NCBI GenBank assembly: GCA_963971535.1
Contig: OZ020586.1
Span: 71,822,134 to 71,886,133, forward strand
Direction: 5' to 3'
Length of the DNA: 64,000 nucleotides
Origin: Notolepis coatsorum
Taxonomy: Eukaryota > Chordata > Actinopteri > Aulopiformes > Paralepididae
The notes beneath the pieces were generated by a model. It searched no databases and was not told the origin of the DNA. It saw nothing but the letters and a program-made list of their open reading frames with translations. Positions 1-10,224 of this stretch are shown here, one piece after another. Position numbers and translations under genes: made by a program. The first letter of the stretch is position 1. The number at the start of each line of letters is the position of its first letter.

Positions 1-2
1 AT

Positions 3-434
3 CAGTCTGTGTACACAAACACTGATGTGTCCATCAGTGGACCAATTGCATGCTTTCGCAGAGGACAGGAAGCATTCAGTCGACTCCTAAATTTTAATTC
101 ATGGTTAGGGGCTGCATGTCTCGTACACGGCCTGAAATTCATTGACAACTTCAATGTTTTCTGGAATAACCCAGAACGTTTTCAAAGAAATGGCTTCTTC
201 CCAAATCGCTTAGGTTCAAAGCTCCTATCAGCAAACATGCGTCATGCCTTGATGGCCTCCAAGAATATTAAGCTCATACCAGCACGAGAGATAGTCATGA
301 AGGACACAATCTCACCACGAAGTACAGCACAAGACGTCCCCCCCCCCCCCCCCCCCCCCCCCATATCACACAAGGCCATCTCGTCTGATCAAATGTCCCC
401 GAAAGCACAGTGCAGTCAGTACGGTACAGTATAG
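3..434 (+). CDS. L2 ORF1 protein, C-terminal part (SGNH/esterase-like domain)
   Basis: The frame is open from the left edge to a TAG at 432-434, so only the C-terminus is seen. The segment FIDNFNVFWNNPERFQRNGF followed by PNRLGSKLLS matches the last block of the SGNH-hydrolase-like domain in L2/CR1 ORF1 proteins. There the family normally has a D-x-x-H catalytic pair in a DG-LHP context. Here it reads NGFFP, so Asp and His appear replaced and the domain may be a non-catalytic relic. A (C)22 tract at 340-361 encodes poly-proline near the C-terminus and is prone to slippage. In these LINEs ORF1 is thought to assist the ribonucleoprotein particle. Confidence 0.6.
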   Translation, partial: QSVYTNTDVSISGPIACFRRGQEAFSRLLNFNSWLGAACLVHGLKFIDNFNVFWNNPERFQRNGFFPNRLGSKLLSANMRHALMASKNIKLIPAREIVMKDTISPRSTAQDVPPPPPPPPISHKAISSDQMSPKAQCSQYGTV

Positions 435-512
435 CACAATTACCATGCCATCTCTCAAAACATACAAGTAATCATAACTAGCCAATGGCATGGTGAAAAA
501 TATACGCCACCA

Positions 513-3371
513 ATGCGTTTACCTGCTATTAACCTCAGGGCCATCACGGTCAAACCAAAGCAGACCTCCTCTAAAGAAGTCCAACAAATAAAATTAGCTT
601 TCCTAAATGTCAGATCACTGAATAATAAAACATTCTTAGTAAATGATCTGATTAAAGAAAATAACTTGGATTGCATCTGCCTAGTAGAGACATGGCTAAA
701 TAATGACACAGCTACATCAATAATGATAGAAGCTTGTCCACCAGACTATAACTTTTTTCAAATACCCAGAAAAAATAAAAGGGGCGGAGGAGTTGCAGCA
801 ATCTTCTCCTCAAAACTCTTGTTTAGAATCACAGAACTAGGCGAGTTCATGTCAATGGAATATCTTGCCATTGAACTAAAAACAGAATCAACTATTATTG
901 TCACAATATACCGCCCGCCTAGACACTCACCAATATTTATACAGGAGCTCTCTGAACTGATCTCACTATGTGTTACCGGATATGATAAGGTGATCCTAAA
1001 TGGAGACCTGAACATCCATTTGAATAAGAAAACAGACTCCAAAACTATGGAACTAAAAAATCTACTGGATAGCTTTGACCTAATACAGCATATAACAAAT
1101 GCAACTCACCGGCTTGGGAATACACTAGACTTAGTTATAACAACAACTGGGCTAAGCATAACAAATATCTCAATAACTGAATTACCTCTCTCCGACCATC
1201 ACTGTATATTTTTTGATACTCAAATAACCCTTACTAAAACAAAAAAAGAAATCATAGTTAAAAAGAGGCTCCTAAACGACAAAGCTGAATCAAAGTTCAT
1301 TGATCTTATCAGACTACATGAACCACACAATCATGACAGCTCTCTAAATGAAATGGTAGAAAATCTCAATGATGCAATGTCATCTATATTAAATTCTGTC
1401 GCCCCATTAAAAACGAAAAAGAAGAAAACTAGAGCCTCGCCCTGGTTAAACTATAATACGGTCAACAAAGAAAAAAGGAAATGTCGTGCAGCGGAGCGAA
1501 AATGGAGAAAAACTAAAACCACCATATGCTGTGATATATACAAAGATGCTTTAACTGCTTATAATAAAACCATCCGCTTAGCAAGGAAAGATTACTTCTC
1601 TAAAATCATTACAGAAAATGCTGGAAACTCCAGAATCCTCTTTTCCACTATTAATGTACTACTCAACACTGCCCCTACACCTCCTCAGTCATCAACGGTT
1701 AAGTGTGAAGAACTTGCACTATTCTTTAACAACAAAATAACCTTGATCAGGGCCAGCATTACTCATGATGGAAATAAAGTTGATTGCGGCAAACCGTGCA
1801 ATGTAACCATGAGAAGTTTCACATGCATCACATTAGATGTACTCTGCAAAACTGTCTCAGAATGTAACTCCTCCACCTCAGACATTGACCCTATACCTAC
1901 AGCTTTCTTCAAACGGGTATTTAATAGTGTTTCAAGCCCTGTGCTAGATATCATAAACACTTCCCTTAGGACTGGTATTTTCCCGGATGCCTTTAAAACA
2001 GCAGTTGTAAAGCCATTACTAAAAAAACCTAACTTGGATAGTAATGAAATGGCAAATTATCGTCCAATATCCAACCTACCATTCATTAGTAAAGTACTTG
2101 AAAAGATAGTTTCAGTTCAAATAAATTCCTTTCTTGAAGAAAACAACATCTTAGAAGAATTTCAGTCAGGATTCAGAAAATATCATAGCACTGAAACTGC
2201 CCTCACCAAAATAATCAGTGACCTCAGACTAAACTCTGACGAGAATAAGATCTCCATCCTTATCCTGTTAGATCTCAGTGCAGCATTTGATACAATCGAT
2301 CACGATATTCTAATCGATCGTCTTGAAAACCATGTCGGTTTCTCAGACCATGTGCTGGGCTGGTTTAAAACATACATCAGAGGGAGGAAATTCTATGTTA
2401 AACTAGGAGATCACATGTCTGATATATACGACAACAACTATGGAGTTGCACAAGGGAGTTGCTTAGGTCCTTTACTCTTCTCCCTTTACATGTTACCGCT
2501 GGGTGATATCATCAGAGAACATAATGTAGATTTCCATAGCTATGCGGATGATACACAACTGTACATATCTGCTGAACCAAATGATACAGCGATTAGCTCC
2601 ATTACAGACTGCTTACTGGCAATAAATAAATGGATGAGTAAGAACTTCCTGAAACTAAACGAGAACAAAACTGAAATTCTAATTATCGGCTCCAAAACTA
2701 AAAAAGAAACATTAATAAAGAACCTGGGGGGACTAACCCCTTGGATCAAATCTGAGGTCACTAGTCTTGGGGTTATCATAGATTCAGAACTGAACTTCAA
2801 TTCTCATATTAGCAAAGTGACGAAAACATCGTTCTTCCATCTCAGAAATATAGCAAAAGTACGACCATTTATTAATCAGAACGATGCTGAGAAGCTAATT
2901 CATGCATTCATATCTAGCCGGTTAGACTACTGTAATGCACTTTTCACAGGTCTCCCTAAGAAAACCACAGAGAGGCTTCAGCTAATCCAAAACTCTGCAG
3001 CCCGACTGCTAACTAGAACCAAAAGGAGAGAGCACATTAGTCCAGTCCTAGCCGCTTTACACTGGCTTCCTGTAACATTTAGAATTGACTTTAAGGTCCT
3101 TCTCCTTACATACAAAGCTCTAAATGGACAGGGACCTAGCTACATCGCCAACACTCTAATAAATTACACACCAGCAAGAACACTGCGATCATCAGCTGCT
3201 GGACTACTAGAGGCTCCCAGAAGCAGTCAAAAGAGGATCGGTAATGCAGCCTTTATCAACTATGCCCCAAAACTATGGAACAAACTACCCCAAAACATCA
3301 GGGAAGCCAACTCGCTAGACATCTTTAAAAGACAGCTTAAAACCTATCTCTTTGCTCAGGCATTTCACTGA
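513..3371 (+). CDS. L2 ORF2: APE endonuclease and reverse transcriptase
   Basis: This intact 952-residue ORF carries out target-primed reverse transcription: it nicks chromosomal DNA and copies the element RNA. The N-terminal APE-type endonuclease shows LAFLNVRSLNNK (about residue 29), VETWL, GDLNIHLN (about residue 164) and the terminal SDHHC motif. The reverse transcriptase shows YRPISNLPF, motif A LLDLSAAFDTIDHD (Asp near residue 587), GVAQGSCLGPLLFSLY, and the catalytic YADD at residues 677-680. The C-terminal region ends at a TGA just before the 3' UTR. The ATG at 513 lies 78 bp after the ORF1 stop. No stop or frameshift interrupts it, so it could be active, although activity cannot be judged from sequence. 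From codon 584 onward the sequence is also present in the two tandem units that follow. Confidence 0.93.
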   Translation: MRLPAINLRAITVKPKQTSSKEVQQIKLAFLNVRSLNNKTFLVNDLIKENNLDCICLVETWLNNDTATSIMIEACPPDYNFFQIPRKNKRGGGVAAIFSSKLLFRITELGEFMSMEYLAIELKTESTIIVTIYRPPRHSPIFIQELSELISLCVTGYDKVILNGDLNIHLNKKTDSKTMELKNLLDSFDLIQHITNATHRLGNTLDLVITTTGLSITNISITELPLSDHHCIFFDTQITLTKTKKEIIVKKRLLNDKAESKFIDLIRLHEPHNHDSSLNEMVENLNDAMSSILNSVAPLKTKKKKTRASPWLNYNTVNKEKRKCRAAERKWRKTKTTICCDIYKDALTAYNKTIRLARKDYFSKIITENAGNSRILFSTINVLLNTAPTPPQSSTVKCEELALFFNNKITLIRASITHDGNKVDCGKPCNVTMRSFTCITLDVLCKTVSECNSSTSDIDPIPTAFFKRVFNSVSSPVLDIINTSLRTGIFPDAFKTAVVKPLLKKPNLDSNEMANYRPISNLPFISKVLEKIVSVQINSFLEENNILEEFQSGFRKYHSTETALTKIISDLRLNSDENKISILILLDLSAAFDTIDHDILIDRLENHVGFSDHVLGWFKTYIRGRKFYVKLGDHMSDIYDNNYGVAQGSCLGPLLFSLYMLPLGDIIREHNVDFHSYADDTQLYISAEPNDTAISSITDCLLAINKWMSKNFLKLNENKTEILIIGSKTKKETLIKNLGGLTPWIKSEVTSLGVIIDSELNFNSHISKVTKTSFFHLRNIAKVRPFINQNDAEKLIHAFISSRLDYCNALFTGLPKKTTERLQLIQNSAARLLTRTKRREHISPVLAALHWLPVTFRIDFKVLLLTYKALNGQGPSYIANTLINYTPARTLRSSAAGLLEAPRSSQKRIGNAAFINYAPKLWNKLPQNIREANSLDIFKRQLKTYLFAQAFH

Positions 3372-3938
3372 TAGATATCTGCTACCACCTAGTGGCAAGA
3401 GGAAACATCAGGGATATCCTGACACAACTTGTATTTATTCTTACCCTGCCTACTCTTTTACACTGCCTATCAAATTCATGTGTCGGTTATTGCACTTTTT
3501 ACTTCTTACTGATGACTATTTTTAAACTGAATCATTTTAAACTATTCTTATTATTTGCTAGATCCAAATGTGAAACACTGATTATTTATGACTATTTTTA
3601 AACTGAATCATTTTATTCTTATTATTTGCTAGATCCAAATGTGAAACACTGTGATTATTTGTTCATGAATTACAGGAGTATTACTGAATAGAGAGCCTAT
3701 TAGGATGCTAGATCCTAATGTGAAACACTGTGATTTGCCATATCTTGCTATGCTCGCTCATGCCTGTATTTTTTATGTCCGTTCTATTTTATAATTTTTT
3801 GACTATTTTTAAACTGAATAATTTTAAACTATTTTTACTATTTGTGTTACTGAAAACTGTAAGCGGAGAGCCTATTGGGATGCTAGATCCTAATGTGAAA
3901 CACTGTGATTCTACCTGTCTATCTTTTTATGCTCGCTT

Positions 3939-5141
3939 ATGCCTGTATTTTTTGCTGTTGTGAAGCACTTTGAACTGCAACCTCTGTATGAAAAGTGCTA
4001 TACAAATAAAGTTATTATTATTATTATTATTATCCTGTTAGATCTCAGTGCAGCATTTGATACAATCGATCACGATATTCTAATCGATCGTCTTGAAAAC
4101 CATGTCGGTTTCTCAGAACATGTGCTGGGCTGGTTTAAAACATACATCAGAGGGAGGAAATTCTATGTTAAACTAGGAGATCACATGTCTGATATATACG
4201 ACAACAACTATGGAGTTGCACAAGGGAGTTGCTTAGGTCCTTTACTCTTCTCCCTTTACATGTTACCGCTGGGTGATATCATCAGAGAACATAATGTAGA
4301 TTTCCATAGCTATGCGGATGATACACAACTGTACATATCTGCTGAACCAAATGATACAGCGATTAGCTCCATTACAGACTGCTTACTGGCAATAAATAAA
4401 TGGATGAGTAAGAACTTCCTGAAACTAAACGAGAACAAAACTGAAATTCTAATTATCGGCTCCAAAACTAAAAAAGAAACATTAATAAAGAACCTGGGGG
4501 GACTAACCCCTTGGATCAAATCTGAGGTCACTAGTCTTGGGGTTATCATAGATTCAGAACTGAACTTCAATTCTCATATTAGCAAAGTGACGAAAACATC
4601 GTTCTTCCATCTCAGAAATATAGCAAAAGTACGACCATTTATTAATCAGAACGATGCTGAGAAGCTAATTCATGCATTCATATCTAGCCGGTTAGACTAC
4701 TGTAATGCACTTTTCACAGGTCTCCCTAAGAAAACCACAGAGAGGCTTCAGCTAATCCAAAACTCTGCAGCCCGACTGCTAACTAGAACCAAAAGGAGAG
4801 AGCACATTAGTCCAGTCCTAGCCGCTTTACACTGGCTTCCTGTAACATTTAGAATAGACTTTAAGGTCCTTCTCCTTACATACAAAGCTCTAAATGGACA
4901 GGGACCTAGCTACATCGCCAACACTCTAATAAATTACACACCAGCAAGAACACTGCGATCATCAGCTGCTGGACTACTAGAGGCTCCCAGAAGCAGTCAA
5001 AAGAGGATCGGTAATGCAGCCTTTATCAACTATGCCCCAAAACTATGGAACAAACTACCCCAAAACATCAGGGAAGCCAACTCGCTAGACATCTTTAAAA
5101 GACAGCTTAAAACCTATCTCTTTGCTCAGGCATTTCACTGA
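3939..5141 (+). CDS. chimeric ORF: L2 3' tail fused to RT (unit 1 to unit 2)
   Basis: This 400-residue open frame begins in the 3' UTR of unit 1 (ATG at 3939). It reads through the (ATT)n tail as a run of isoleucines and continues in frame into the RT as IIIIIIILLDLSAAFD. It keeps motif A, YADD and the ORF2 C-terminus but lacks the endonuclease and the first RT motifs. It is a by-product of the tandem junction and probably not a functional protein, but it is completely open. Confidence 0.5.
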   Translation: MPVFFAVVKHFELQPLYEKCYTNKVIIIIIIILLDLSAAFDTIDHDILIDRLENHVGFSEHVLGWFKTYIRGRKFYVKLGDHMSDIYDNNYGVAQGSCLGPLLFSLYMLPLGDIIREHNVDFHSYADDTQLYISAEPNDTAISSITDCLLAINKWMSKNFLKLNENKTEILIIGSKTKKETLIKNLGGLTPWIKSEVTSLGVIIDSELNFNSHISKVTKTSFFHLRNIAKVRPFINQNDAEKLIHAFISSRLDYCNALFTGLPKKTTERLQLIQNSAARLLTRTKRREHISPVLAALHWLPVTFRIDFKVLLLTYKALNGQGPSYIANTLINYTPARTLRSSAAGLLEAPRSSQKRIGNAAFINYAPKLWNKLPQNIREANSLDIFKRQLKTYLFAQAFH

Positions 5142-5800
5142 TAGATATCTGCTACCACCTAGTGGCAAGAGGAAACATCAGGGATATCCTGACACAACTT
5201 GTATTTATTCTTACCCTGCCTACTCTTTTACACTGCCTATCAAATTCATGTGTCGGTTATTGCACTTTTTACTTCTTACTGATGACTATTTTTAAACTGA
5301 ATCATTTTAAACTATTCTTATTATTTGCTAGATCCAAATGTGAAACACTGATTATTTATGACTATTTTTAAACTGAATCATTTTATTCTTATTATTTGCT
5401 AGATCCAAATGTGAAACACTGTGATTATTTGTTCATGAATTACAGGAGTATTACTGAATAGAGAGCCTATTAGGATGCTAGATCCTAATGTGAAACACTG
5501 TGATTTGCCATATCTTGCTATGCTCGCTCATGCCTGTATTTTTTATGTCCGTTCTATTTTATAATTTTTTGACTATTTTTAAACTGAATAATTTTAAACT
5601 ATTTTTACTATTTGTGTTACTGAAAACTGTAAGCGGAGAGCCTATTGGGATGCTAGATCCTAATGTGAAACACTGTGATTCTACCTGTCTATCTTTTTAT
5701 GCTCGCTTATGCCTGTATTTTTTGCTGTTGTGAAGCACTTTGAACTGCAACCTCTGTATGAAAAGTGCTATACAAATAAAGTTATTATTATTATTATTAT
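4031..5800 (+). mobile_element. L2 tandem unit 2 (5'-truncated RT half plus 3' UTR)
   Basis: This is a near-perfect repeat of 2261-4030 with exactly the same length (1,770 bp). It starts at TATCCTGTTAGATC directly after the (ATT)n tail of unit 1. It differs by a few substitutions, for example the codon giving SEHVLG instead of SDHVLG, shared with unit 3, and AGAATAGACT at 4851. The junction contains the microhomology TTAT, present both in the ATT tail and just before codon 584 of ORF2. Confidence 0.95.
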
Positions 5801-6914
5801 TATCCTGTTAGATCTCAGTGCAGCATTTGATACAATCGATCACGATATTCTAATCGATCGTCTTGAAAACCATGTCGGTTTCTCAGAACATGTGCTGGGC
5901 TGGTTTAAAACATACATCAGAGGGAGGAAATTCTATGTTAAACTAGGAGATCACATGTCTGATATATACGACAACAACTATGGAGTTGCACAAGGGAGTT
6001 GCTTAGGTCCTTTACTCTTCTCCCTTTACATGTTACCGCTGGGTGATATCATCAGAGAACATAATGTAGATTTCCATAGCTATGCGGATGATACACAACT
6101 GTACATATCTGCTGAACCAAATGATACAGCGATTAGCTCCATTACAGACTGCTTACTGGCAATAAATAAATGGATGAGTAAGAACTTCCTGAAACTAAAC
6201 GAGAACAAAACTGAAATTCTAATTATCGGCTCCAAAACTAAAAAAGAAACATTAATAAAGAACCTGGGGGGACTAACCCCTTGGATCAAATCTGAGGTCA
6301 CTAGTCTTGGGGTTATCATAGATTCAGAACTGAACTTCAATTCTCATATTAGCAAAGTGACGAAAACATCGTTCTTCCATCTCAGAAATATAGCAAAAGT
6401 ACGACCATTTATTAATCAGAACGATGCTGAGAAGCTAATTCATGCATTCATATCTAGCCGGTTAGACTACTGTAATGCACTTTTCACAGGTCTCCCTAAG
6501 AAAACCACAGAGAGGCTTCAGCTAATCCAAAACTCTGCAGCCCGACTGCTAACTAGAACCAAAAGGAGAGAGCACATTAGTCCAGTCTTAGCCGCTTTAC
6601 ACTGGCTTCCTGTAACATTTAGAATTGACTTTAAGGTCCTTCTCCTTACATACAAAGCTCTAAATGGACAGGGACCTAGCTACATCGCCAACACTCTAAT
6701 AAATTACACACCAGCAAGAACACTGCGATCATCAGCTGCTGGACTACTAGAGGCTCCCAGAAGCAGTCAAAAGAGGATCGGTAATGCAGCCTTTATCAAC
6801 TATGCCCCAAAACTATGGAACAAACTACCCCAAAACATCAGGGAAGCCAACTCGCTAGACATCTTTAAAAGACAGCTTAAAACCTATCTCTTTGCTCAGG
6901 CATTTCACCGATAG
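5709..6914 (+). CDS. chimeric ORF: L2 3' tail fused to RT (unit 2 to unit 3)
   Basis: This is the same tail-to-RT fusion as at 3939-5141, at the second unit junction. It encodes 401 residues, one more than its sister, because the usual TGA became CGA and the next in-frame codon is TAG. Poly-isoleucine from the ATT tail leads directly into RT motif A. It is preserved without stops and its function is doubtful. Confidence 0.5.
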   Translation: MPVFFAVVKHFELQPLYEKCYTNKVIIIIIIILLDLSAAFDTIDHDILIDRLENHVGFSEHVLGWFKTYIRGRKFYVKLGDHMSDIYDNNYGVAQGSCLGPLLFSLYMLPLGDIIREHNVDFHSYADDTQLYISAEPNDTAISSITDCLLAINKWMSKNFLKLNENKTEILIIGSKTKKETLIKNLGGLTPWIKSEVTSLGVIIDSELNFNSHISKVTKTSFFHLRNIAKVRPFINQNDAEKLIHAFISSRLDYCNALFTGLPKKTTERLQLIQNSAARLLTRTKRREHISPVLAALHWLPVTFRIDFKVLLLTYKALNGQGPSYIANTLINYTPARTLRSSAAGLLEAPRSSQKRIGNAAFINYAPKLWNKLPQNIREANSLDIFKRQLKTYLFAQAFHR

Positions 6915-7532
6915 ATATCTGCTACCACCTAGTGGCAAGAGGAAACATCAGGGATATCCTGACACAACTTGTATTTACCTGCACTATTCTTACCCTGCCT
7001 ACTCTTATACACTGCCTATCAAATTCATGTGTCGGTTATTGCACTTTTTACTTCTTACTGATGACTATTTTTAAACTGAATCATTTTAAACTATTCTTAT
7101 TATTTGCTAGATCCAAATGTGAAACACTGTGATGATTTGTTCATGAATTACAGGAGTATTACTGAATAGAGAGCCTATTAGGATGCTAGATCCTAATGTG
7201 AAACACTGTGATTTGCCATATCTTGCTATACTCGCTCATGCCTGTATTTTTTATGTCCGTTCTATTTTATAATTTTTTGACTATTTTTAAACTGAATCAT
7301 TTTAAACTATTTTTACTATTTGTGTTACTGAAAACTGTAAGCGGAGAGCCTATTGGGATGCTAGATCCTAATGTGAAACACTGTGATTCTACCGGTCTAT
7401 CTGATTCTACCTGTCTATCTTTTTATGCTCGCTTATGCCTGTATCTTTTACTGTTGTGAAGCACTTTGAACTGCAACCTCTGCATGAAAAGTGCTATACA
7501 AATAAAGTTATTATTATTATTATTATTATTAT
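5801..7532 (+). mobile_element. L2 tandem unit 3 with divergent 3' UTR
   Basis: The coding part is almost identical to unit 2, but the 3' UTR differs. Units 1 and 2 carry an internal duplication around GTGAAACACTGATTATTTATG that is missing here. Unit 3 has extra short insertions (for example TACCTGCACTA near 6976 and a repeated TCTATCTGATTCTACC near 7400), and the stop is shifted because TTTCACTGA became TTTCACCGA. It ends in AATAAAG followed by (TTA)n at 7500-7532. Confidence 0.93.
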
Positions 7533-7680
7533 GGACTGGACTGCATTTTCTATATAGCGCTTTTATCCAAAGCGCTTTACAATTTATGCCTCACATTCAC
7601 ACACCGACGGGGTAATGACCGTTGGAGCACAGAACCTTTGGTACGTTTTGCAACCGTTTCCTCAGTAGAACATATGAAGA
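7533..7680 (+). repeat. dispersed repeat fragment (TATATAGCGCTTT family)
   Basis: Directly after the L2 tail, ATATAGCGCTTTTATCC followed by AAAGCGCTTTACAAT and CTCACATTCACAC resembles a very common fish interspersed repeat. I cannot assign the family or its limits. A related phrase, TATATAGCGCTC, occurs at 9221. Confidence 0.45.
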
Positions 7681-7933
7681 CACATCTGATTATACTGAGC
7701 TTCCTATTTTGGAATGATGTATCATGGTTTTTGTCCTATTGGATTGTCTGGTGAGAGTGTCAAAACCTGGCTCAAGAATGTGACAAAGATTTAAAATCAA
7801 CCTAACCTAAAGAAAAGTACAAATATGTATGTTAATCAGTTGATCAGTGAGGTGTCGAGTGCATGGTTGTGTGGATATAATAAGATGTGGGGGTGTTGAA
7901 ATGTGTAAAAACGTTTAAAATCCAAAATAACCC

Positions 7934-8241
7934 TTTAAAAGTAGATTCTGTAATGAAATCTGAAAAAGAGCCCCAATTGGTATTGCATTTAGTTTACATG
8001 CTTTGTTCTGGTGTGATGTGTGGGTTTGATTTGAATGGTTATAAGGGAGGGGTTGCTACTGCTGGCCACGCATCAGGCTCTGCCGAGAGAGGTCTGGAGA
8101 AATACACAGTATAATCATTTGCTAAACCCCAACCCAAACATCAAACCAAAAAAATAAATGTAAAGAAAAGTTACCAATACCAAGCATAGCTCTTTTGCTT
8201 CAAGGTCGCTGTTTGACGATATTACAGGTTCTATACTTTAA
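7934..8241 (-). mobile_element. TTAA-type MITE, family N, degraded copy
   Basis: The ends TTTAAAAGTAGATTCTG (7934) and AGGTTCTATACTTTAA (about 8226-8241) match the terminal inverted repeats of the element at 61551-63955. Internal blocks also match in reverse orientation: GGAGGGGTTGCTACTGCTGG (8047) and AGGTCGCTGTTTGAC (8202). This copy lacks the nested insertions seen at the right end of the window. Confidence 0.65.
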
Positions 8242-8560
8242 CACAACATAACCTTTGTGGAGGTTAATTGTCTGAGGCGTCTGGCAACTCAAACCAGCCC
8301 CTTGTTCATTATACGTTACATATTTTAGAATCACACTCAAAAACCAAATACAGTATTTGTACATGTATACAGGTTGATGGGTGACTGACACACATAAAAT
8401 CATTCTCTTCCAACATGGTGACCTTATTCCCTTCATTCAATATTTATTTATACTGCACATTTCATACAGAGCAGCAATGCACTTTACAAAAAGCAAAGAA
8501 AAACAAGAAATGATAAAGATGTAACGACATCAGTGATAATATATGATATACAATACAAGA
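8242..8560. other. unassigned intergenic sequence
   Basis: No coding potential is seen. A segment around 8444-8500 (TATTTATACTGCACATTTCA, then CAATGCACTTTACAAA) looks like a retroelement tail in fish, but the call is weak. Confidence 0.4.
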
Positions 8561-8856
8561 TTTAAAGGTCCTATAGATAACATTCACTAGATGTCGCACT
8601 AGAGCACCAGCATGTAATCAGTTGATCAATGTATGCAATTGGGTACATGCATTCCACGGGGGAAATGGGAAGTATTCATTTTGAACCTGCCAAATTTTTT
8701 TTATGATAAATTAATTAACCAATAATCCTTTTTTTTGGGGAAGCAACACTTTTATTCTGCACCTTTCTAAAATCTCTGGATGTATTATTTATTTAAGAAA
8801 ATAATAAAAAAAAGTCTCTACATAGGCTACATTTTGTATCTATAGCACCTTTAAAT
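8561..8856. mobile_element. TTAA-type MITE, family Q
   Basis: The terminal inverted repeats are TTTAAAGGTCCTATAGATA on the left and, read from the right, ATTTAAAGGTGCTATAGATA. They are flanked by TTAA. The length is about 295 bp and it is non-coding. A second, interrupted copy lies at 10225-11395. Confidence 0.75.
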
Positions 8857-9189
8857 AGGTTAATAAAACAATAATAAAAAGGCAAAGTCAAACGGCTTCT
8901 CATATAAAACTTTCACAAGAAAATAATGATACAGAAAAACATGAATACATAAGAACATGCAACACGTTGGTCAGTTGCTGACCAAGCCGCAAAGACACTC
9001 CATCTTTGTTGTCTTTTTTAATAATCCTAACCATTACTTTAGCCCTAATCTTAATCTCACTGGATTTAACACATAACCCTACATGGGAATTCCACAATGG
9101 GTCTCTCTCATATTTGTAGAAAGGTTACTTTACTACAGAGTAAACTGACCTCACAGCTAGCTCTGTACACATCACCAGGCCAGAGATGG

Positions 9190-9535
9190 AATAATAATAA
9201 TAATAATGGATAGGATTTATATAGCGCTCTTCACTGACCCAGAGCGCTTCACAGAGTCCATTATTCGTTCATACACAATCATACCGGTGGTGGTAAGCTA
9301 CAATTGCAGCCAGAGCTGCCCTGAGGCAGACTCACGGAAGCGTGGCGAATAATCATCGCCTACGGCCCCTCCGACCACCACCAACATTCATTCACATGCA
9401 TACACATTCATACGAGGCAAGTAGGTTAAGTGTCTTGCCCACGGACACAACGGCAATGGGATGGACATGGGCTTGAGCGGGATGGAGCCCTAAACTACAC
9501 TCGAGCATCCGGGTTTGCATTCCGTTTGAAACAAC
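9190..9535. repeat. dispersed fish repeat (GGTGGTGGTAAGCTACA family)
   Basis: It begins with (AAT)n and GGATTTATATAGCGCTC. It contains CCAGAGCTGCCCTGAGGCAG, CCGACCACCACCAACATTCA and GTGTCTTGCCCACGGACACA, phrases I recognise as a high-copy teleost interspersed repeat. The class is not certain (possibly the 3' portion of a retroelement). There is no ORF. Confidence 0.6.
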
Positions 9536-9825
9536 TTTTAGTCAGGGGAGTGCCATGGTTTCTCCATAGAGCTCCATTATACTTTTAGTCAGGGGAGTAT
9601 CATGGTTTCTCCATAGAGCTCCATTACACTTTTAGTCAGGGGAGTGCCATGGTTTCTCCAGAGCTCCATTGCACTTTTAGTCAGGGGAGTGTCATGGTTT
9701 CTCCATAGAGCTCCATTACACTTTTAGTCAGGGGAGTGTCATGGTTTCTCCATAGAGTTCCATTATACTTTGTCAGGGGAGTGCCATGCTTTCTCCATAG
9801 AGGCACATTATACTGTTAGTCCTGT
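9536..9825 (+). repeat. 47-bp minisatellite, about six copies
   Basis: The unit is CTTTTAGTCAGGGGAGTGCC followed by ATGGTTTCTCCATAGAGCTC and CATTATA (47 bp). Copies differ by single bases and small deletions, and the last is degenerate. Confidence 0.9.
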
Positions 9826-10222
9826 GGTACTTTTTGAGCGCCACAGCTCAACGCAGGTAGGGGAGCAACTCAGTCATGGAATTCAGCAGGTTGGTTCAAA
9901 CACATTGTGTTTATAAACAAGAAACCTGTCTATAATGACGTGAAAAAGGGGTCAGACAACGCCAGTCAAAGGTTGCCACTCCTACCAAACAGGAGGGGGA
10001 GAGCATTTGTCTGGTTACCTGGTGAGAATCAAGATTAGAGTAGAAGCTGATGGAGGTGTCAGGAAACTCAAAATGTAGTTCTTCCGAAGTGAGCGAGGGT
10101 AGAGGGTACCATTATTATGAGGTATAACTCTACCAGAGATGGCTTTGACCACATAAACAGAATTAATCAGTTATGCCTCAGTCTGGTATATGAGCTTAAT
10201 GTTGCTTTTTGGTGGAATGTCC
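9826..10222. other. unique-looking intergenic sequence
   Basis: I see no gene, no repeat structure and no recognisable element in this stretch. Confidence 0.4.
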
Positions 10223-10224
10223 CT

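Larger units (their letters stand above)
1..4030 (+). mobile_element. L2-clade LINE, nearly complete copy (tandem unit 1 at its 3' end)
   Basis: This non-LTR retrotransposon enters from the left edge. The window shows the C-terminus of ORF1, a 78-bp spacer, an intact ORF2, and a 3' UTR ending in a tail of AATAAAG followed by (TTA)n at about 4005-4032. The ORF2 domain order and the short ATT-repeat tail without poly(A) are typical of fish L2. Bases 2261-4030 are unit 1 of a three-unit tandem array with a 1,770-bp period. The 5' end lies outside the window. Confidence 0.93.

Noticed and set aside
9..434. Left-edge ORF as a host gene exon with a proline-rich tail
   Set aside because: It matches the C-terminal block of L2 ORF1, and the proline run is a (C)n tract.
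2261..7532. The L2 trimer as simple assembly duplication
   Set aside because: The units differ by substitutions and unit 3 has a distinct 3' UTR, which argues for a real array, though long reads should confirm it.
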